From: Streptomyces curacoi
GTDB taxonomy: Bacteria > Actinomycetota > Actinomycetes > Streptomycetales > Streptomycetaceae
Direction of reading: 5' to 3'
Assembly (NCBI RefSeq): GCF_001513975.1
Contig: NZ_KQ947989.1
Coordinates: 558,001-622,000 of the forward strand
Length of the DNA: 64,000 nt
The position numbers were made by a program, and so were the translations under genes. This document shows, piece by piece, positions 49,777 to 58,808 of this stretch. Below the pieces are notes generated by a model. That model did no database searches. It saw only the letters and a list, made by a program, of their open reading frames with translations, and was not told the origin of the DNA. Numbering within the stretch: position 1 is the first letter of the stretch; the number at the start of each line of letters is the position of its first letter.

Positions 49777-49818
49777 GGGCGCGGGGAACTGCGCGACCAG
49801 CCACACACGACCCGCGCC
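49771..49818 (+). repeat. Dispersed Streptomyces intergenic repeat (GGGGCGCGGGGAACTGCGCG type)
   Basis: TAGGGGCGCGGGGAACTGCG (starting 49774) then CGACCAGCCACACACGACCC match an intergenic repeat family I know to recur in many Streptomyces genomes at the 3' ends of genes. The leading TAG is also the stop codon of the ferredoxin reductase. It can form a GCGCGGG...CCGCGC type fold and may act as a terminator or RNA-processing element. Confidence 0.75.
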
Positions 49819-49881
49819 GAGAAACGAACCAGCAACACCCCCGAAATCAACAATCTGTTCAAGGAGCCTACGGTCTCGCGC

Positions 49882-51270
49882 ATGACAGAAACCGCACCCG
49901 TGCACCCGGTCGACGAGATCCCGCCCAAACGCCAACTGGCCGCCTTCGGCCTCCAACACGTCCTCGCGATGTACGCCGGCGCCGTCGCAGTCCCGCTGAT
50001 CGTCGGCGGCGCCATGAAACTGCCGCCCGCGGACCTGGCGTATCTGATCACGGCCGATCTGCTGGTGTGCGGTGTCGCGACCCTCATCCAGTGCATCGGC
50101 TTCTGGCGGTTCGGCGTACGGCTGCCGATCATGCAGGGCTGTACGTTCGCGGCCGTGTCCCCGATGGTGCTGATCGGCACGACCGGCGGCGGACTGCCCG
50201 CGATCTACGGCTCAGTGATCGTCGCGGGGCTCGCGATCGTCCTGCTGGCACCGGTCTTCGGCAAGCTGCTCCGCTTCTTCCCCCCGCTCGTCACCGGCAC
50301 CGTGATCCTGGTCATCGGTCTGTCACTGCTGCCGGTAGCGGGCAACTGGGCCGCGGGCGGCGTCGGTTCGGCGGACTTCGGGGAGCCGGAGAACCTGGCG
50401 TTGGCGGCCTTCGTCCTCGCGGTGGTGCTCGGGGTGCAGCGGTTCGCGCCGGTGTTCCTCAGCCGGATCGCGGTGCTGATCGGCATCGCGGTCGGGCTCG
50501 CCGTGGCCGTGCCGCTGGGCTTCACCGACTTCGGCGGGGTCGGGGACGCCGACTGGGTCGGGATCAGCACGCCGTTCCACTTCGGGGCGCCGACCTTCGA
50601 GTTCTCGGCGATCGTGTCGATGCTGGTGGTGGCGCTGGTGTGCATGACGGAGACGACCGGCGACTTCATCGCGGTGGGTGAGATGACGGACCGCAAGGTC
50701 TCACCGCGCTCCCTCTCCGACGGCCTGCGCGCCGACGGTCTGTCGACCGTGCTGGGCGGCGTCTTCAACACCTTCCCGTACACGGCGTACGCGCAGAACG
50801 TGGGCCTCGTCGGCATGACCCGTGTGCGCAGCCGCTGGGTGGTGGCCACGGCGGGCGGCATCCTCGTGCTGCTCGGCCTGCTGCCGAAGCTGGGCGCGGT
50901 GGTGGCGGCGATCCCGGCGCCGGTGCTGGGCGGTGCGGGCCTGGTGATGTTCGGGACGGTCGCCGCGAGCGGTCTGCGGACCCTGGCCGAGGTGGACTTC
51001 CGGGGCAACAACAACCTGACCGTGGTGGCCGTTTCCGTGGCCATGGGTGTGCTGCCGGTCGGCGTGCCGACGGTCTACGAGAAGTTCCCGGACTGGTTCC
51101 AGACGGTGATGAACAGCGGCATCAGCGCGGGCTGTCTGACGGCGATCGTGCTGAACCTGCTCTTCAACCACCTGCCCGCGAAGGCCGGTTCAGGCGCTTT
51201 TGGGGCGGACGGCCTGGCGGTCGGCGGCGTCGAGGAGGGCGTCCAGAAGTCCCGGGAAGAGACCGTCTAG
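49882..51270 (+). CDS. NCS2 family nucleobase:cation symporter
   Basis: 462-residue membrane transporter with about 14 segments. It begins with PPKRQLAAFGLQHVLAMYAG, the NCS2 N-terminal signature (Q-H-V-L-x-M-Y). The substrate motifs are VCMTETTGDFIAVGEMTDR (segment 8 Glu) and TFPYTAYAQNVGLVGMTRVR (segment 10), both in the xanthine/uracil permease style. It likely imports xanthine, uric acid or uracil using the proton gradient. The last 81 bases overlap the end of the convergent ArsR gene. ATG 49882. Confidence 0.93.
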   Translation: MTETAPVHPVDEIPPKRQLAAFGLQHVLAMYAGAVAVPLIVGGAMKLPPADLAYLITADLLVCGVATLIQCIGFWRFGVRLPIMQGCTFAAVSPMVLIGTTGGGLPAIYGSVIVAGLAIVLLAPVFGKLLRFFPPLVTGTVILVIGLSLLPVAGNWAAGGVGSADFGEPENLALAAFVLAVVLGVQRFAPVFLSRIAVLIGIAVGLAVAVPLGFTDFGGVGDADWVGISTPFHFGAPTFEFSAIVSMLVVALVCMTETTGDFIAVGEMTDRKVSPRSLSDGLRADGLSTVLGGVFNTFPYTAYAQNVGLVGMTRVRSRWVVATAGGILVLLGLLPKLGAVVAAIPAPVLGGAGLVMFGTVAASGLRTLAEVDFRGNNNLTVVAVSVAMGVLPVGVPTVYEKFPDWFQTVMNSGISAGCLTAIVLNLLFNHLPAKAGSGAFGADGLAVGGVEEGVQKSREETV

Positions 51271-51543
51271 GTCGTCCCTGCGCAGGCCGTTCATCTTGGC
51301 GGTGCCCCGGTAGATCTGCTGGATCACCCCGCTCTCGCGCAGCACCCGGAAGTGGTGCGTGGCGGTGGACTTGGTCACCGGCAGGTCGAAGTGCGAGCAG
51401 GAGAGCTCCTCGCCCACGGCGGCGAGCTCGCGCACGATCCGCAGCCGCATCGGGTCGGACAGCGCGTGCAGCACGCCTTCCAGACGGATCTCCTCGCGCG
51501 TCGGGTGCGGGAGGTCTCGACTGCTGACAGCGGGGCGGGTCAC
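51190..51543 (-). CDS. ArsR-type winged-helix regulator
   Basis: 117-residue DNA-binding protein. EGVLHALSDPMRLRIVRELA then SHFDLPVTKSTATHHFRVLR is the ArsR-family HTH, with the recognition helix KSTATHHFRVL. No cysteine pair of the metal-sensing form is visible in the usual helix, and the C-terminal extension GLLDALLDAADRQAVRPKSA is short, so the signal is probably a small redox molecule. It is divergent from the old yellow enzyme gene at 51665 with a 10-bp-arm palindrome between. Its last part overlaps the NCS2 permease gene by 81 bp in opposite direction. Confidence 0.9.
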   Translation of the reverse strand: MTRPAVSSRDLPHPTREEIRLEGVLHALSDPMRLRIVRELAAVGEELSCSHFDLPVTKSTATHHFRVLRESGVIQQIYRGTAKMNGLRRDDLDGLFPGLLDALLDAADRQAVRPKSA

Positions 51544-51583
51544 GGCTGCTCCACTTCACTCGGGTCCCTCCATGGTACGAGAA

Positions 51584-51617
51584 GCATCGTAGTTTGACAC
51601 TCCCCGTACTACGATGC
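51584..51617. promoter_or_regulatory. Operator between ArsR-type and OYE genes
   Basis: GCATCGTAGT (51584-51593) and ACTACGATGC (51608-51617) are perfect 10-bp inverted repeats with a 14-bp spacer that holds a TTGACA -35-like box (51594-51599). Related half-sites GGTACGAG (51575) and ATCGTACGAG (51620) flank it. Confidence 0.8.
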
Positions 51618-51664
51618 CTATCGTACGAGTCGACCACCGGTCCCCGCCACGAATGGAGTCCGCC

Positions 51665-52744
51665 GTGAGTGCGCTCTTCCAGCCCTGCACCCTGCGCGAT
51701 GTGACGATCCCGAACCGGGTGTGGATGGCCCCGATGTGCCAGTACTCGGCCGCACCGGAGGGCCCGGAGACGGGCGCCCCCGACGACTGGCACTTCGCGC
51801 ACTACGCGGCCCGCGCGGCCGGCGGCACGGGGCTGATCGTCGTCGAGGCCACGGCGGTGAGCCCCGAGGGCCGGATCTCCCCGTACGACCTGGGCATCTG
51901 GAACGACACCCAGGTCGAGGCGTTCCGCCGCATCACGCGCTTCCTGGTGTCCCAGGGCACCGTTCCGGGCATCCAGCTGGCCCACTCCGGCCGCAAGGCA
52001 TCGACGGACCGGCCCTGGAAGGGCGGCGCGCCGGTGGGACCGGACGCCCACGGGTGGCAGCCGGTGGCGCCGAGCGCGGTCGCCTTCGCCGAGGGGCACC
52101 CGGTGCCGAGCGAACTGACGGTCGCCGGGATCCAGGAGATCGTGGGGCAGTTCGCGGACGCCGCCCGCCGCGCCCTCGCCGCCGGCTTCGAGGTCGCCGA
52201 GATCCACGGCGCCCACGGCTATCTGATCAACGAGTTCCTCTCCCCGTACTCCAACCACCGCACCGACGCCTACGGCGGCTCGTACGAGAACCGCACCCGT
52301 TTCGCGCTCCAGGTCGTGGACGCCGTACGGGAGGTGTGGCCGGACGACAAACCCCTGTTCTTCCGCATCTCGGCGACCGACTGGCTGGAGGAGGACGGCT
52401 GGACCGCCGACGACACGGTCCGTTTCGCCGCCGACCTCAAGGCCCACGGCATCGACCTGCTCGACGTCTCCACCGGCGGCAACGCCGCGGGCGCCCGGAT
52501 CCCCGTCGGCCCCGGCTACCAGGTGCCGTTCGCCGCGCGGGTGAAGGCCGAGACCTCACTGCCGGTCGCCGCGGTGGGGCTGATCACCGACGCCGAACAG
52601 GCCGAGAAGATCATCGCGAACGGCGAGGCGGACGCGGTGCTGCTCGGCCGTGAGCTGCTGCGCAACCCCTCGTGGGCGCGGCATGCGGCGCGGGAACTCG
52701 GCGGGGACGTGCATGTGCCGGACCAGTACCACTCGTCCGTTTGA
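51665..52744 (+). CDS. NADH:flavin oxidoreductase (old yellow enzyme family, YqjM-like)
   Basis: 359-residue FMN-dependent ene-reductase. The YqjM-class features are seen: MAPMCQYSA start with Cys for FMN tuning, QLAHSGRKAST, HGAHGYLINEFLSPYSNHRT, DAYGGSYENRTRFALQVVDA and a C-terminal VGLITDAEQAEKI. It reduces activated C=C bonds of enals, enones or nitro-compounds with NAD(P)H. GTG 51665 has GGAG seven bases before it and was preferred over ATG 51653. The divergent ArsR-type gene and the palindrome upstream suggest induction by electrophiles. Confidence 0.95.
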   Translation: MSALFQPCTLRDVTIPNRVWMAPMCQYSAAPEGPETGAPDDWHFAHYAARAAGGTGLIVVEATAVSPEGRISPYDLGIWNDTQVEAFRRITRFLVSQGTVPGIQLAHSGRKASTDRPWKGGAPVGPDAHGWQPVAPSAVAFAEGHPVPSELTVAGIQEIVGQFADAARRALAAGFEVAEIHGAHGYLINEFLSPYSNHRTDAYGGSYENRTRFALQVVDAVREVWPDDKPLFFRISATDWLEEDGWTADDTVRFAADLKAHGIDLLDVSTGGNAAGARIPVGPGYQVPFAARVKAETSLPVAAVGLITDAEQAEKIIANGEADAVLLGRELLRNPSWARHAARELGGDVHVPDQYHSSV

Positions 52745-52878
52745 TCGCCTGTTCGCAGGGGCGGGGTCTGAGGGGCGTGCGACTGCGGGTTGCTCGTGGC
52801 CGGTCGCGCCACGCGGCGGAGCCGCACATCGATACGGCCCCGCCGCCCCTGACGTCGGCACGCTCGCCTCGGTCGAGG

Positions 52879-55800
52879 TCATCCGGTCGGCAGTCGCCGC
52901 ATGACCATCCGCTCCAGGTGCGGCACTGCCCGCTGCCCCGACACCGCGAGCGCGATCGACGCGGCGACGCCCGCCCAGGCGAGGGGGCCGAGCGGTGTGC
53001 AGCCGAAGAGGTGGCTGATACCGGGAGTCTCGACCAGGACGACCAGGGCGGCCCCGGAGCCGAGGGCGGTGGCGCGGACCAGCGGGCTGCTGCGGCGGTC
53101 GGCCAGGGTCTGGGCGAGCTGGGTGCCGACCACCGCGCACAGCGCCATGGTGGTGGAGCGGCGGGCGGTGCCCGGGGTGAAGCGGCCGATCAGCCAGGCG
53201 GCCGTCGCGCCCAGCGTGGTGGTCAGGGCGCGGTGCCGGATCTTGCGGATCAGGGGTGCGCCGAGGAGCGAGGTGCCCAGGGGTTCTGTGTCCTCGGAGG
53301 CGATGGGGTCGCCCTGGCCCGGCTCGCTGCTCGCAGCGCCTTCGCCGCCGCGTCGGCCGGGCCGGCCCTCGGCCGCGTCCGTGTCCTCCGGCTCCTTCGG
53401 GGTCACCGCCACCGCCATGGCCGGGAACAGGTCGGTGAACAGGTTCACCAGCAGCATCTGGCGGGTCGACAGCGGCGCCGAGCCCGACAGGAGGGTGCCG
53501 AGCAGACCGAAGCCGACCTCGCCCGCGTTGCCGCCGATCAGGATGGCGATGGCGTCGGCGACGCTGTGCCACAGGGCCCGGCCCTCGGCGACCGCCTCGA
53601 TCAGGACCGTCAGATCGGCGTCCGTGAGCACGAGGTCGGCCGCGTTACGGGCGGCGGCCGAGCCGCGGGCGCTGATGCCGACGCCGATGTCGGCGGCGCG
53701 GATGGCGGCGGCGTCGTTGGCTCCGTCGCCGACCATGCCGACCACCCGGCCGGCGTCCCGCAGCGCCTCGACGACCTGGAGTTTCTGCTCGGGCGCGACC
53801 CGGGCCACCACGCCCATGTCGCGCAGCATCCGGGCGCGTGCCTCCCGGTCCGCGGACGCCAGCTCGTCGCCCGTGACCACGCCGGTGTCCTCGGGCCAGC
53901 CGAGTTCCGCGGCGATCGCCCGCGCGGTCTGCGGGTGGTCGCCGGTCAGCATGACCGGTCGTACGCCCGTCTCCCGCAGGCCCTGGACCAGGGCCGTGGA
54001 GGTGCCGCGCGGTACGTCGGCGAGCGCCAGCAGACCGGTGAACTCCAGCTTCCCCAGGGGCTGTTCCAGGACATCCGCCGCGTTGTCCGCCGGGTCCAGC
54101 GGGCGCCGGGCCACCGCCAGGACCCGCAGTCCGTCGCCGGCCAGCGCGTGCGCCGTCTCCGACGCCGAGCCGGGCAGGCCGGAGCAGGCGGGCAGCACCG
54201 TCTCGGGGGCGCCCTTGACCACGAGTACGGGAGAGCCGTCCTCCGCCTTGCCGACGGCGGCGGCGTAGCCGCGGCCGGCCTCGAAGGGCAGGGCCTCCAT
54301 CTGGGACCACTCCGGGTCGGGGGCCGCCGCGTCCAGGACGGCCTCGTCGGTGGCGTGGACGGGCCGGTCCGAGCCGCCGTTGAGCTGCGGGCAGGCCCGC
54401 GCGGCGACCCGCAGGGTGAGGTCGGCGGCCGTCTCGTCCGGGGTACGGACCGTGCCGTCGGCGTCGGTCACCCGCACCAGGCGCAGCCGGTTCTCGGTGA
54501 GGGTGCCGGTCTTGTCGAAGCAGATGGTGTCCATCCGGCCGAGCGCCTCCAGGGTGCGCGGGGCCCGGACGAGGACTCCGCGGCGGCTCAGCCGGCGGGC
54601 GGCGGCGAGCTGCGCCACGGTCGCCACCAGCGGCAGCCCTTCGGGCACGGCGGCTACGGCCACCGCCACCCCGCCGCTGACCGCCTGGCGGACCGGCGCG
54701 CCGCGCAGCAGCGACAGGGCGGTCACCCCGGCGCCGCCCGCCAGGGTCAATGGCAGGGCCTTGTCGGTGAGTTCCCGCAGCCGGGCCTGGACGCCGGCGG
54801 ACGGGGGCCGACGGGCGGCCAGGGACACGGCCCGCGCGGCCTCCGTCCGCTCCCCGGTGTCCACCACGACGGCCCGCGCCTCGCCGGCCACCACGGTCGT
54901 GCCCTCGAACACCATGCAGCGGCGGTCGGGCACGGGGGCCTGCGGCGTCGGGTCGGTCGCCTTGGCGGCGGGCAGCGACTCCCCGGTGAGCGCGGACTCG
55001 TCCACCTCCAGGCCGTCCTCCCACAGCAGACGGGCGTCGGCGGGCACCACGTCGTCCGCCCGGAGCTCGATCACGTCGCCGGGCCGGAGCTTGGCGGCGT
55101 CCACGACGCGCGGCCGGGCCGACGGCTCCTGGGCCGTGACGCGTGCTTTCTGCTTCTGCTTGGCCAGCAGCCCGGACAGCGCCCGCTCGGCCCGCATCCG
55201 CTGGATGCCGCCGACCAGCGCGTTCAGGTCGAGCGCTCCGACGACCAGCAGCGCGTCCACGACCGAGCCGAGGATGGCTTCGGCGGCCGAGCCGACGGCG
55301 AGTACGGGGGTGAGGGGGTCGTCGAGCTCGCCGCGCACGGCCCGGGCGAGCCGCAGCGGCCCGCTCAGCGGTGCGAACACGCGCTTTTGGCCCATCGTGC
55401 GGAGCGTCTTGCGCGCGCTGTCGGTGAGCTGCTCGGACAGGGTCGGCTCCGGGCCCTCCTCATGCTCCAGCCGGTCGCGGACCTCGGTGGGCTCCAGTTC
55501 GTGCCACGCCACGCGTGGCCGGGGGTGCGGGGCGCGGGCCGCGGCCACGCCGAGGGCCGCACGCGTGCCGGTCAGCAGGGCCCATGCCGCGCTCACGTCG
55601 ACCGGCGTGTGGCGCAGTCCGGGCCATGGCGTACGGCGGCCACGCCGGGACTTGCCGATGGCCACGAGGATCCCGGACAGGGCGGCGCCGGACCGGGCCA
55701 GGGTCTGCGACCTGCGGCCCACCCCGCGTGCGGCGGGGACCGCGCGCAGCAGCCGCCACACGTCGGCCAGACCGTGCGAGGCCAGCACGTCCGCGCCCCA

Positions 55801-57243
55801 GACGACGGCGCCGTCCCGGTCGGTGAGGGTGACCGCCACGTCACCGGCGAGCAGCCCGGTGAGGACGTCCTCGTCGTCCGGTCCCGGCCGGGCGACGGTG
55901 ACGACGCAGCCGTCCTCCCCGCGCAACGCGTCCACCACCTCGCTCAGCGGCCGCTCGTCGCGCACCACCTGGTCGGCGAGCGTCGTGAAATCGGCCAGGG
56001 CCGGGTCGTCCACCATCACGACACGCAGCCCCGCGCGCCGCGCCGCGTCCAGCACGGCCTCCGCCCACGGGTCCGCGCCCGCACCAGGGGTGCGCAGCGC
56101 GCTCGGATGCAGGACGACCGTGTCGGCCATCTCCAGCTGTCGCAGCCGTTCGGTGTCCCGCACCAGGACGCCGGTGCGCGACAGCGCGGAACTCAGTACG
56201 GCGTGGAAGGCCGCGGGGCCGTAGCGCGCGGCCTTGGGGGAGCCCGCGAGCACTGCCTCCGCGGCCTCGGTGCCGTCGTGTTTGACCAGCAGTGTGGCCA
56301 GGGCGCCCACCAGGCTGCCGGCCTCGGCGTGCGCGGCGTACTCCTGGGCCGGGGACGTGCGCAGCGGCGGGCGCGGGCACTGGTTCCCGGCCAGGCTGCA
56401 CCGGTCGGGCACACAGACCTCGTCGTGGACCATGTCGAACGCCGCCGCGCGGGCCACCGTCTCCCACAGCTGGAGAGAGCGCAGCGCACCGTCGAGCACC
56501 AGCGCGGTCGGGGTCCGGCCGGCGCCGTGGACGGCCGCGTTCACGACGGCCAGCGCCACATCCATGCGGGAGCGGCCGAGCCGGGCCCGCAGCCAGCCGC
56601 GAAAGCGCGGGTTCTCCCGCAGCAGCGTCACCAGCGCGGTCACCGCCCGGGGCGTGGTGGGCAGGCGCAGGCCGTACCCGATGAACGCGGCCGCGATGCC
56701 GATCCCGTCGGCGGCGAGCGTCGTGGCGGCGGCCCGCACTCCCGCGGGGTCGGCCGGGTGGACGACCTCCTCCACGGCCTCGTCCGTCTGGGCCAAGCCG
56801 TGCCGGGCCGCGATCTCGGACGCCTTCTCGACCACCCGGTCGCTGACCGACTCCTCGATGGCGGTCACCACCAGCCGGCTCAGTCCGCCGTCCCAGTACG
56901 CCAGCGCCACGTCGGGCCGCTCCGCCAGCGCCGCGGCGACCCGGCGTGCCGCGCGCTCCGTCCCGCCCTCCTGCCGGACCCGGTCCGGCGCCGCGGGCCG
57001 CAGTGCGAGGTGCGTCCGTGTGCCGGACCGCCAGGGGTGCGGGCGCAGGGGCAGGGTGTTGCGGGCGACCCGCACGACGCGCGCCGCGGTGTCCACGCTC
57101 CGTACTCCTGCCCGGGCCGTGCCGGCCATGGCGCCGGCGGCGACTCCCACCGCGGGGGCCGCGCCTCTGGCGAGCAGCCGGGGCCCGGCCGCGGCCAGCC
57201 CGGCCGCGGCGGCCACCGGACGTGTGAGCAGTCCCAGAACCAT
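52879..57243 (-). CDS. Giant cation-translocating P-type ATPase (CtpI-like)
   Basis: About 1454-residue P-type ATPase, much longer than the usual 700-1000. The first 620 residues are not the pump core: Ala/Arg-rich helices (VLGLLTRPVAAAAGLAAAGP, SLVGALATLLVKHDGTEAAE) and an HAD-like segment VLVRDTERLRQLEMADTVVL. The core begins near 680, with ESALTGESLPA (near 752), PEGLPLVATVAQLAAA in segment 4, CFDKTGTLTENRLRLV (near 910), the ATP site KGAPETVLPACSG and MVGDGANDAAAIRAADIG (near 1171). It resembles mycobacterial CtpI. PEGLP suggests the P2 group, usually Ca2+ or other cations; the ion here is unknown. Start ATG 57243 is preferred; ATG 57273 would add ten residues. Confidence 0.88.
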   Translation of the reverse strand: MVLGLLTRPVAAAAGLAAAGPRLLARGAAPAVGVAAGAMAGTARAGVRSVDTAARVVRVARNTLPLRPHPWRSGTRTHLALRPAAPDRVRQEGGTERAARRVAAALAERPDVALAYWDGGLSRLVVTAIEESVSDRVVEKASEIAARHGLAQTDEAVEEVVHPADPAGVRAAATTLAADGIGIAAAFIGYGLRLPTTPRAVTALVTLLRENPRFRGWLRARLGRSRMDVALAVVNAAVHGAGRTPTALVLDGALRSLQLWETVARAAAFDMVHDEVCVPDRCSLAGNQCPRPPLRTSPAQEYAAHAEAGSLVGALATLLVKHDGTEAAEAVLAGSPKAARYGPAAFHAVLSSALSRTGVLVRDTERLRQLEMADTVVLHPSALRTPGAGADPWAEAVLDAARRAGLRVVMVDDPALADFTTLADQVVRDERPLSEVVDALRGEDGCVVTVARPGPDDEDVLTGLLAGDVAVTLTDRDGAVVWGADVLASHGLADVWRLLRAVPAARGVGRRSQTLARSGAALSGILVAIGKSRRGRRTPWPGLRHTPVDVSAAWALLTGTRAALGVAAARAPHPRPRVAWHELEPTEVRDRLEHEEGPEPTLSEQLTDSARKTLRTMGQKRVFAPLSGPLRLARAVRGELDDPLTPVLAVGSAAEAILGSVVDALLVVGALDLNALVGGIQRMRAERALSGLLAKQKQKARVTAQEPSARPRVVDAAKLRPGDVIELRADDVVPADARLLWEDGLEVDESALTGESLPAAKATDPTPQAPVPDRRCMVFEGTTVVAGEARAVVVDTGERTEAARAVSLAARRPPSAGVQARLRELTDKALPLTLAGGAGVTALSLLRGAPVRQAVSGGVAVAVAAVPEGLPLVATVAQLAAARRLSRRGVLVRAPRTLEALGRMDTICFDKTGTLTENRLRLVRVTDADGTVRTPDETAADLTLRVAARACPQLNGGSDRPVHATDEAVLDAAAPDPEWSQMEALPFEAGRGYAAAVGKAEDGSPVLVVKGAPETVLPACSGLPGSASETAHALAGDGLRVLAVARRPLDPADNAADVLEQPLGKLEFTGLLALADVPRGTSTALVQGLRETGVRPVMLTGDHPQTARAIAAELGWPEDTGVVTGDELASADREARARMLRDMGVVARVAPEQKLQVVEALRDAGRVVGMVGDGANDAAAIRAADIGVGISARGSAAARNAADLVLTDADLTVLIEAVAEGRALWHSVADAIAILIGGNAGEVGFGLLGTLLSGSAPLSTRQMLLVNLFTDLFPAMAVAVTPKEPEDTDAAEGRPGRRGGEGAASSEPGQGDPIASEDTEPLGTSLLGAPLIRKIRHRALTTTLGATAAWLIGRFTPGTARRSTTMALCAVVGTQLAQTLADRRSSPLVRATALGSGAALVVLVETPGISHLFGCTPLGPLAWAGVAASIALAVSGQRAVPHLERMVMRRLPTG

Positions 57244-57388
57244 CGCTCGCCCTCGCTCCACCTCGATCGACATCGTCCTGCGTGCGGCCCGGGTTCCCGC
57301 AAAACGGCATGTCATCCGCGCACACGGCCCTGACGTGCCATTTCCGGGCCCCGTAGCCGCGGCTGACCGCGTGGGGCGGGACAGGGCG

Positions 57389-57417
57389 GTGGCCGGGGGC
57401 GGCACACCCCCGGCCAC
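57389..57417 (-). terminator. Terminator after the CE1-GH62 operon
   Basis: GTGGCCGGGGG (57389-57399) pairs with CCCCCGGCCAC (57407-57417), an 11-bp perfect stem with a 7-nt loop, just past the stop of the minus-strand esterase gene (57437). Confidence 0.7.
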
Positions 57418-57436
57418 TCCTCGATGTCCAGGAAGG

Positions 57437-58762
57437 TCAACCGGCCGTGCAGGCCGTCCCGTTGAGGGTGAAGGCGCCGGGCGCGGCACTGTTCCCGCTG
57501 TGGTTCGCCTGGTAGCCGATGCTGACGCGGGCCCCGGGCGCGAGCGCCGCGTTGTACGAGGCGTTGGTCGCCGTCACCGCGCCGGAGGCCGGGGCGTACG
57601 CGGCTCCCCAGCCGTTGGTGATCGTCTGGCCGGACGGCAGGGGGAAGCCGAGCTTCCAGCCGTTGATCGACGTGGTGCTCGTGTTGGTGATCGTCAGGGT
57701 GGCGGTCAGTCCCGTGTTCCAGGCGTTGGTGGTGGCGGTCACCTTGCAGGCGCCGGGCTGGGGCTGGGGTGCGGGGCCGCCGCTGTCGAGGCCGAAGAAG
57801 GTGAGGACCCGGGCCGCCATGCCGTGGCTGTACAGGTTGTGGCCGACGCCCTGGAGGCTGATCGCCTCGACGGGGGCCCGGTCACCGGTGCCGCCGTAGC
57901 GGGTGCGGGTCCAGCCGGACTGGGGCGTGTCCGTGGCGGCCGGGGTCTGGGCGACGCGCTGGACGTCGGTCCACTGCTCGATCATCTCCCCGAAGTTGGG
58001 GTAGCGCAGCACGTCGTCCTCGGTGCCGTGCCACAGCTGCATCCGCGGCCGGGGCCCGGTGTAGCCGGGGTAGGCGCCGCGCACCAGGTCGCCCCACTGC
58101 TGCGGGGTGCGGTTCACGGTGCCGCCCGCACAGGCGCTGTTCCACTCGGAGCCGTCGGTGGTGGCGAAGCAGCCGAAGGGCACGCCCGAGAAGGCGGCGC
58201 CCGCGGCGAACACGTCGGGGTAGTCGCCGAGCAGGACGTTGGTCATCATCGCGCCGGAGGAGATGCCGGTGGCGAAGATCCGGCTGGTGTCGGCGTCGTA
58301 GGTGCGCACCGTCCAGTCGATCATCGACTTGATGCCGACCGGGTCGCTGCCGCCGCCCCGCTTCAGCGCCTGGGGCGAGGAGACGTCGAAGCACTTGCTG
58401 CTGCGGGTGACGGACGGGTAGACCACGACGAAGCCGTACTGGTCGGCGAGCGTGTCGTACTCGGTGCCGTTGTACATGTCCGGGCCCGAGCCGGTGCACC
58501 AGTGCACGGCCACCAGCACCGCCGGGTTGGCGGTGACCGTGTCCGGCACGTACAGGTACATCCGCAGGTTGCTGGGGTTGGTGCCGAAGCCCGTGATCTC
58601 GGTGAGCGTCGCGGTGGGGACGACGTCGGCGGCCTCGGTGCGGGCGGCGGCCGCGGGGGCGGTGACGAGCAGTGCCGCGAGCAGCGGCAGGAGCGCTCCG
58701 AGCAGGGCGACGAGCGGCGCGCGCAGGGGTCTGCTCACGGTGGTGCGGGCGGGGGTGGGCAC
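57437..58762 (-). CDS. Secreted PHB-depolymerase-type esterase (CE1-like) with CBM2
   Basis: About 441-residue exported esterase. The signal peptide (PLVALLGALLPLLAALLVTA then PAAAARTEA) is cleaved near 40. The catalytic domain (residues about 50-320) has FATGISSGAMMTNVL with the nucleophile Ser in GxSxG, VAVHWCTGSG for the oxyanion region and VEAISLQGVGHNLYSHGMAA with the His. The C-terminal module (about 340-441: KVTATTNAWNTGLTATLTIT ... SINGWKLGFPLPSGQTITNG) is a CBM2 binding cellulose or xylan. The family acts as acetyl xylan or feruloyl esterase or PHB depolymerase; here the GH62 partner favours xylan. GTG 58762 follows AAGGGACCAGGAC; GTG 58783 is the longer option. It lies 46 bp after the GH62 gene. 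Confidence 0.88.
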   Translation of the reverse strand: MPTPARTTVSRPLRAPLVALLGALLPLLAALLVTAPAAAARTEAADVVPTATLTEITGFGTNPSNLRMYLYVPDTVTANPAVLVAVHWCTGSGPDMYNGTEYDTLADQYGFVVVYPSVTRSSKCFDVSSPQALKRGGGSDPVGIKSMIDWTVRTYDADTSRIFATGISSGAMMTNVLLGDYPDVFAAGAAFSGVPFGCFATTDGSEWNSACAGGTVNRTPQQWGDLVRGAYPGYTGPRPRMQLWHGTEDDVLRYPNFGEMIEQWTDVQRVAQTPAATDTPQSGWTRTRYGGTGDRAPVEAISLQGVGHNLYSHGMAARVLTFFGLDSGGPAPQPQPGACKVTATTNAWNTGLTATLTITNTSTTSINGWKLGFPLPSGQTITNGWGAAYAPASGAVTATNASYNAALAPGARVSIGYQANHSGNSAAPGAFTLNGTACTAG

Positions 58763-58808
58763 GTCCTGGTCCCTTCTGGTCACGGCTCGTGGACGTGGTG
58801 CGGCTTGC

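Noticed and set aside
52672..57333. 1553-codon open frame on the plus strand
   Set aside because: It is the antisense shadow of the P-type ATPase gene; low-complexity Arg/Gly/Pro protein without any domain, a common artefact of GC-rich DNA.
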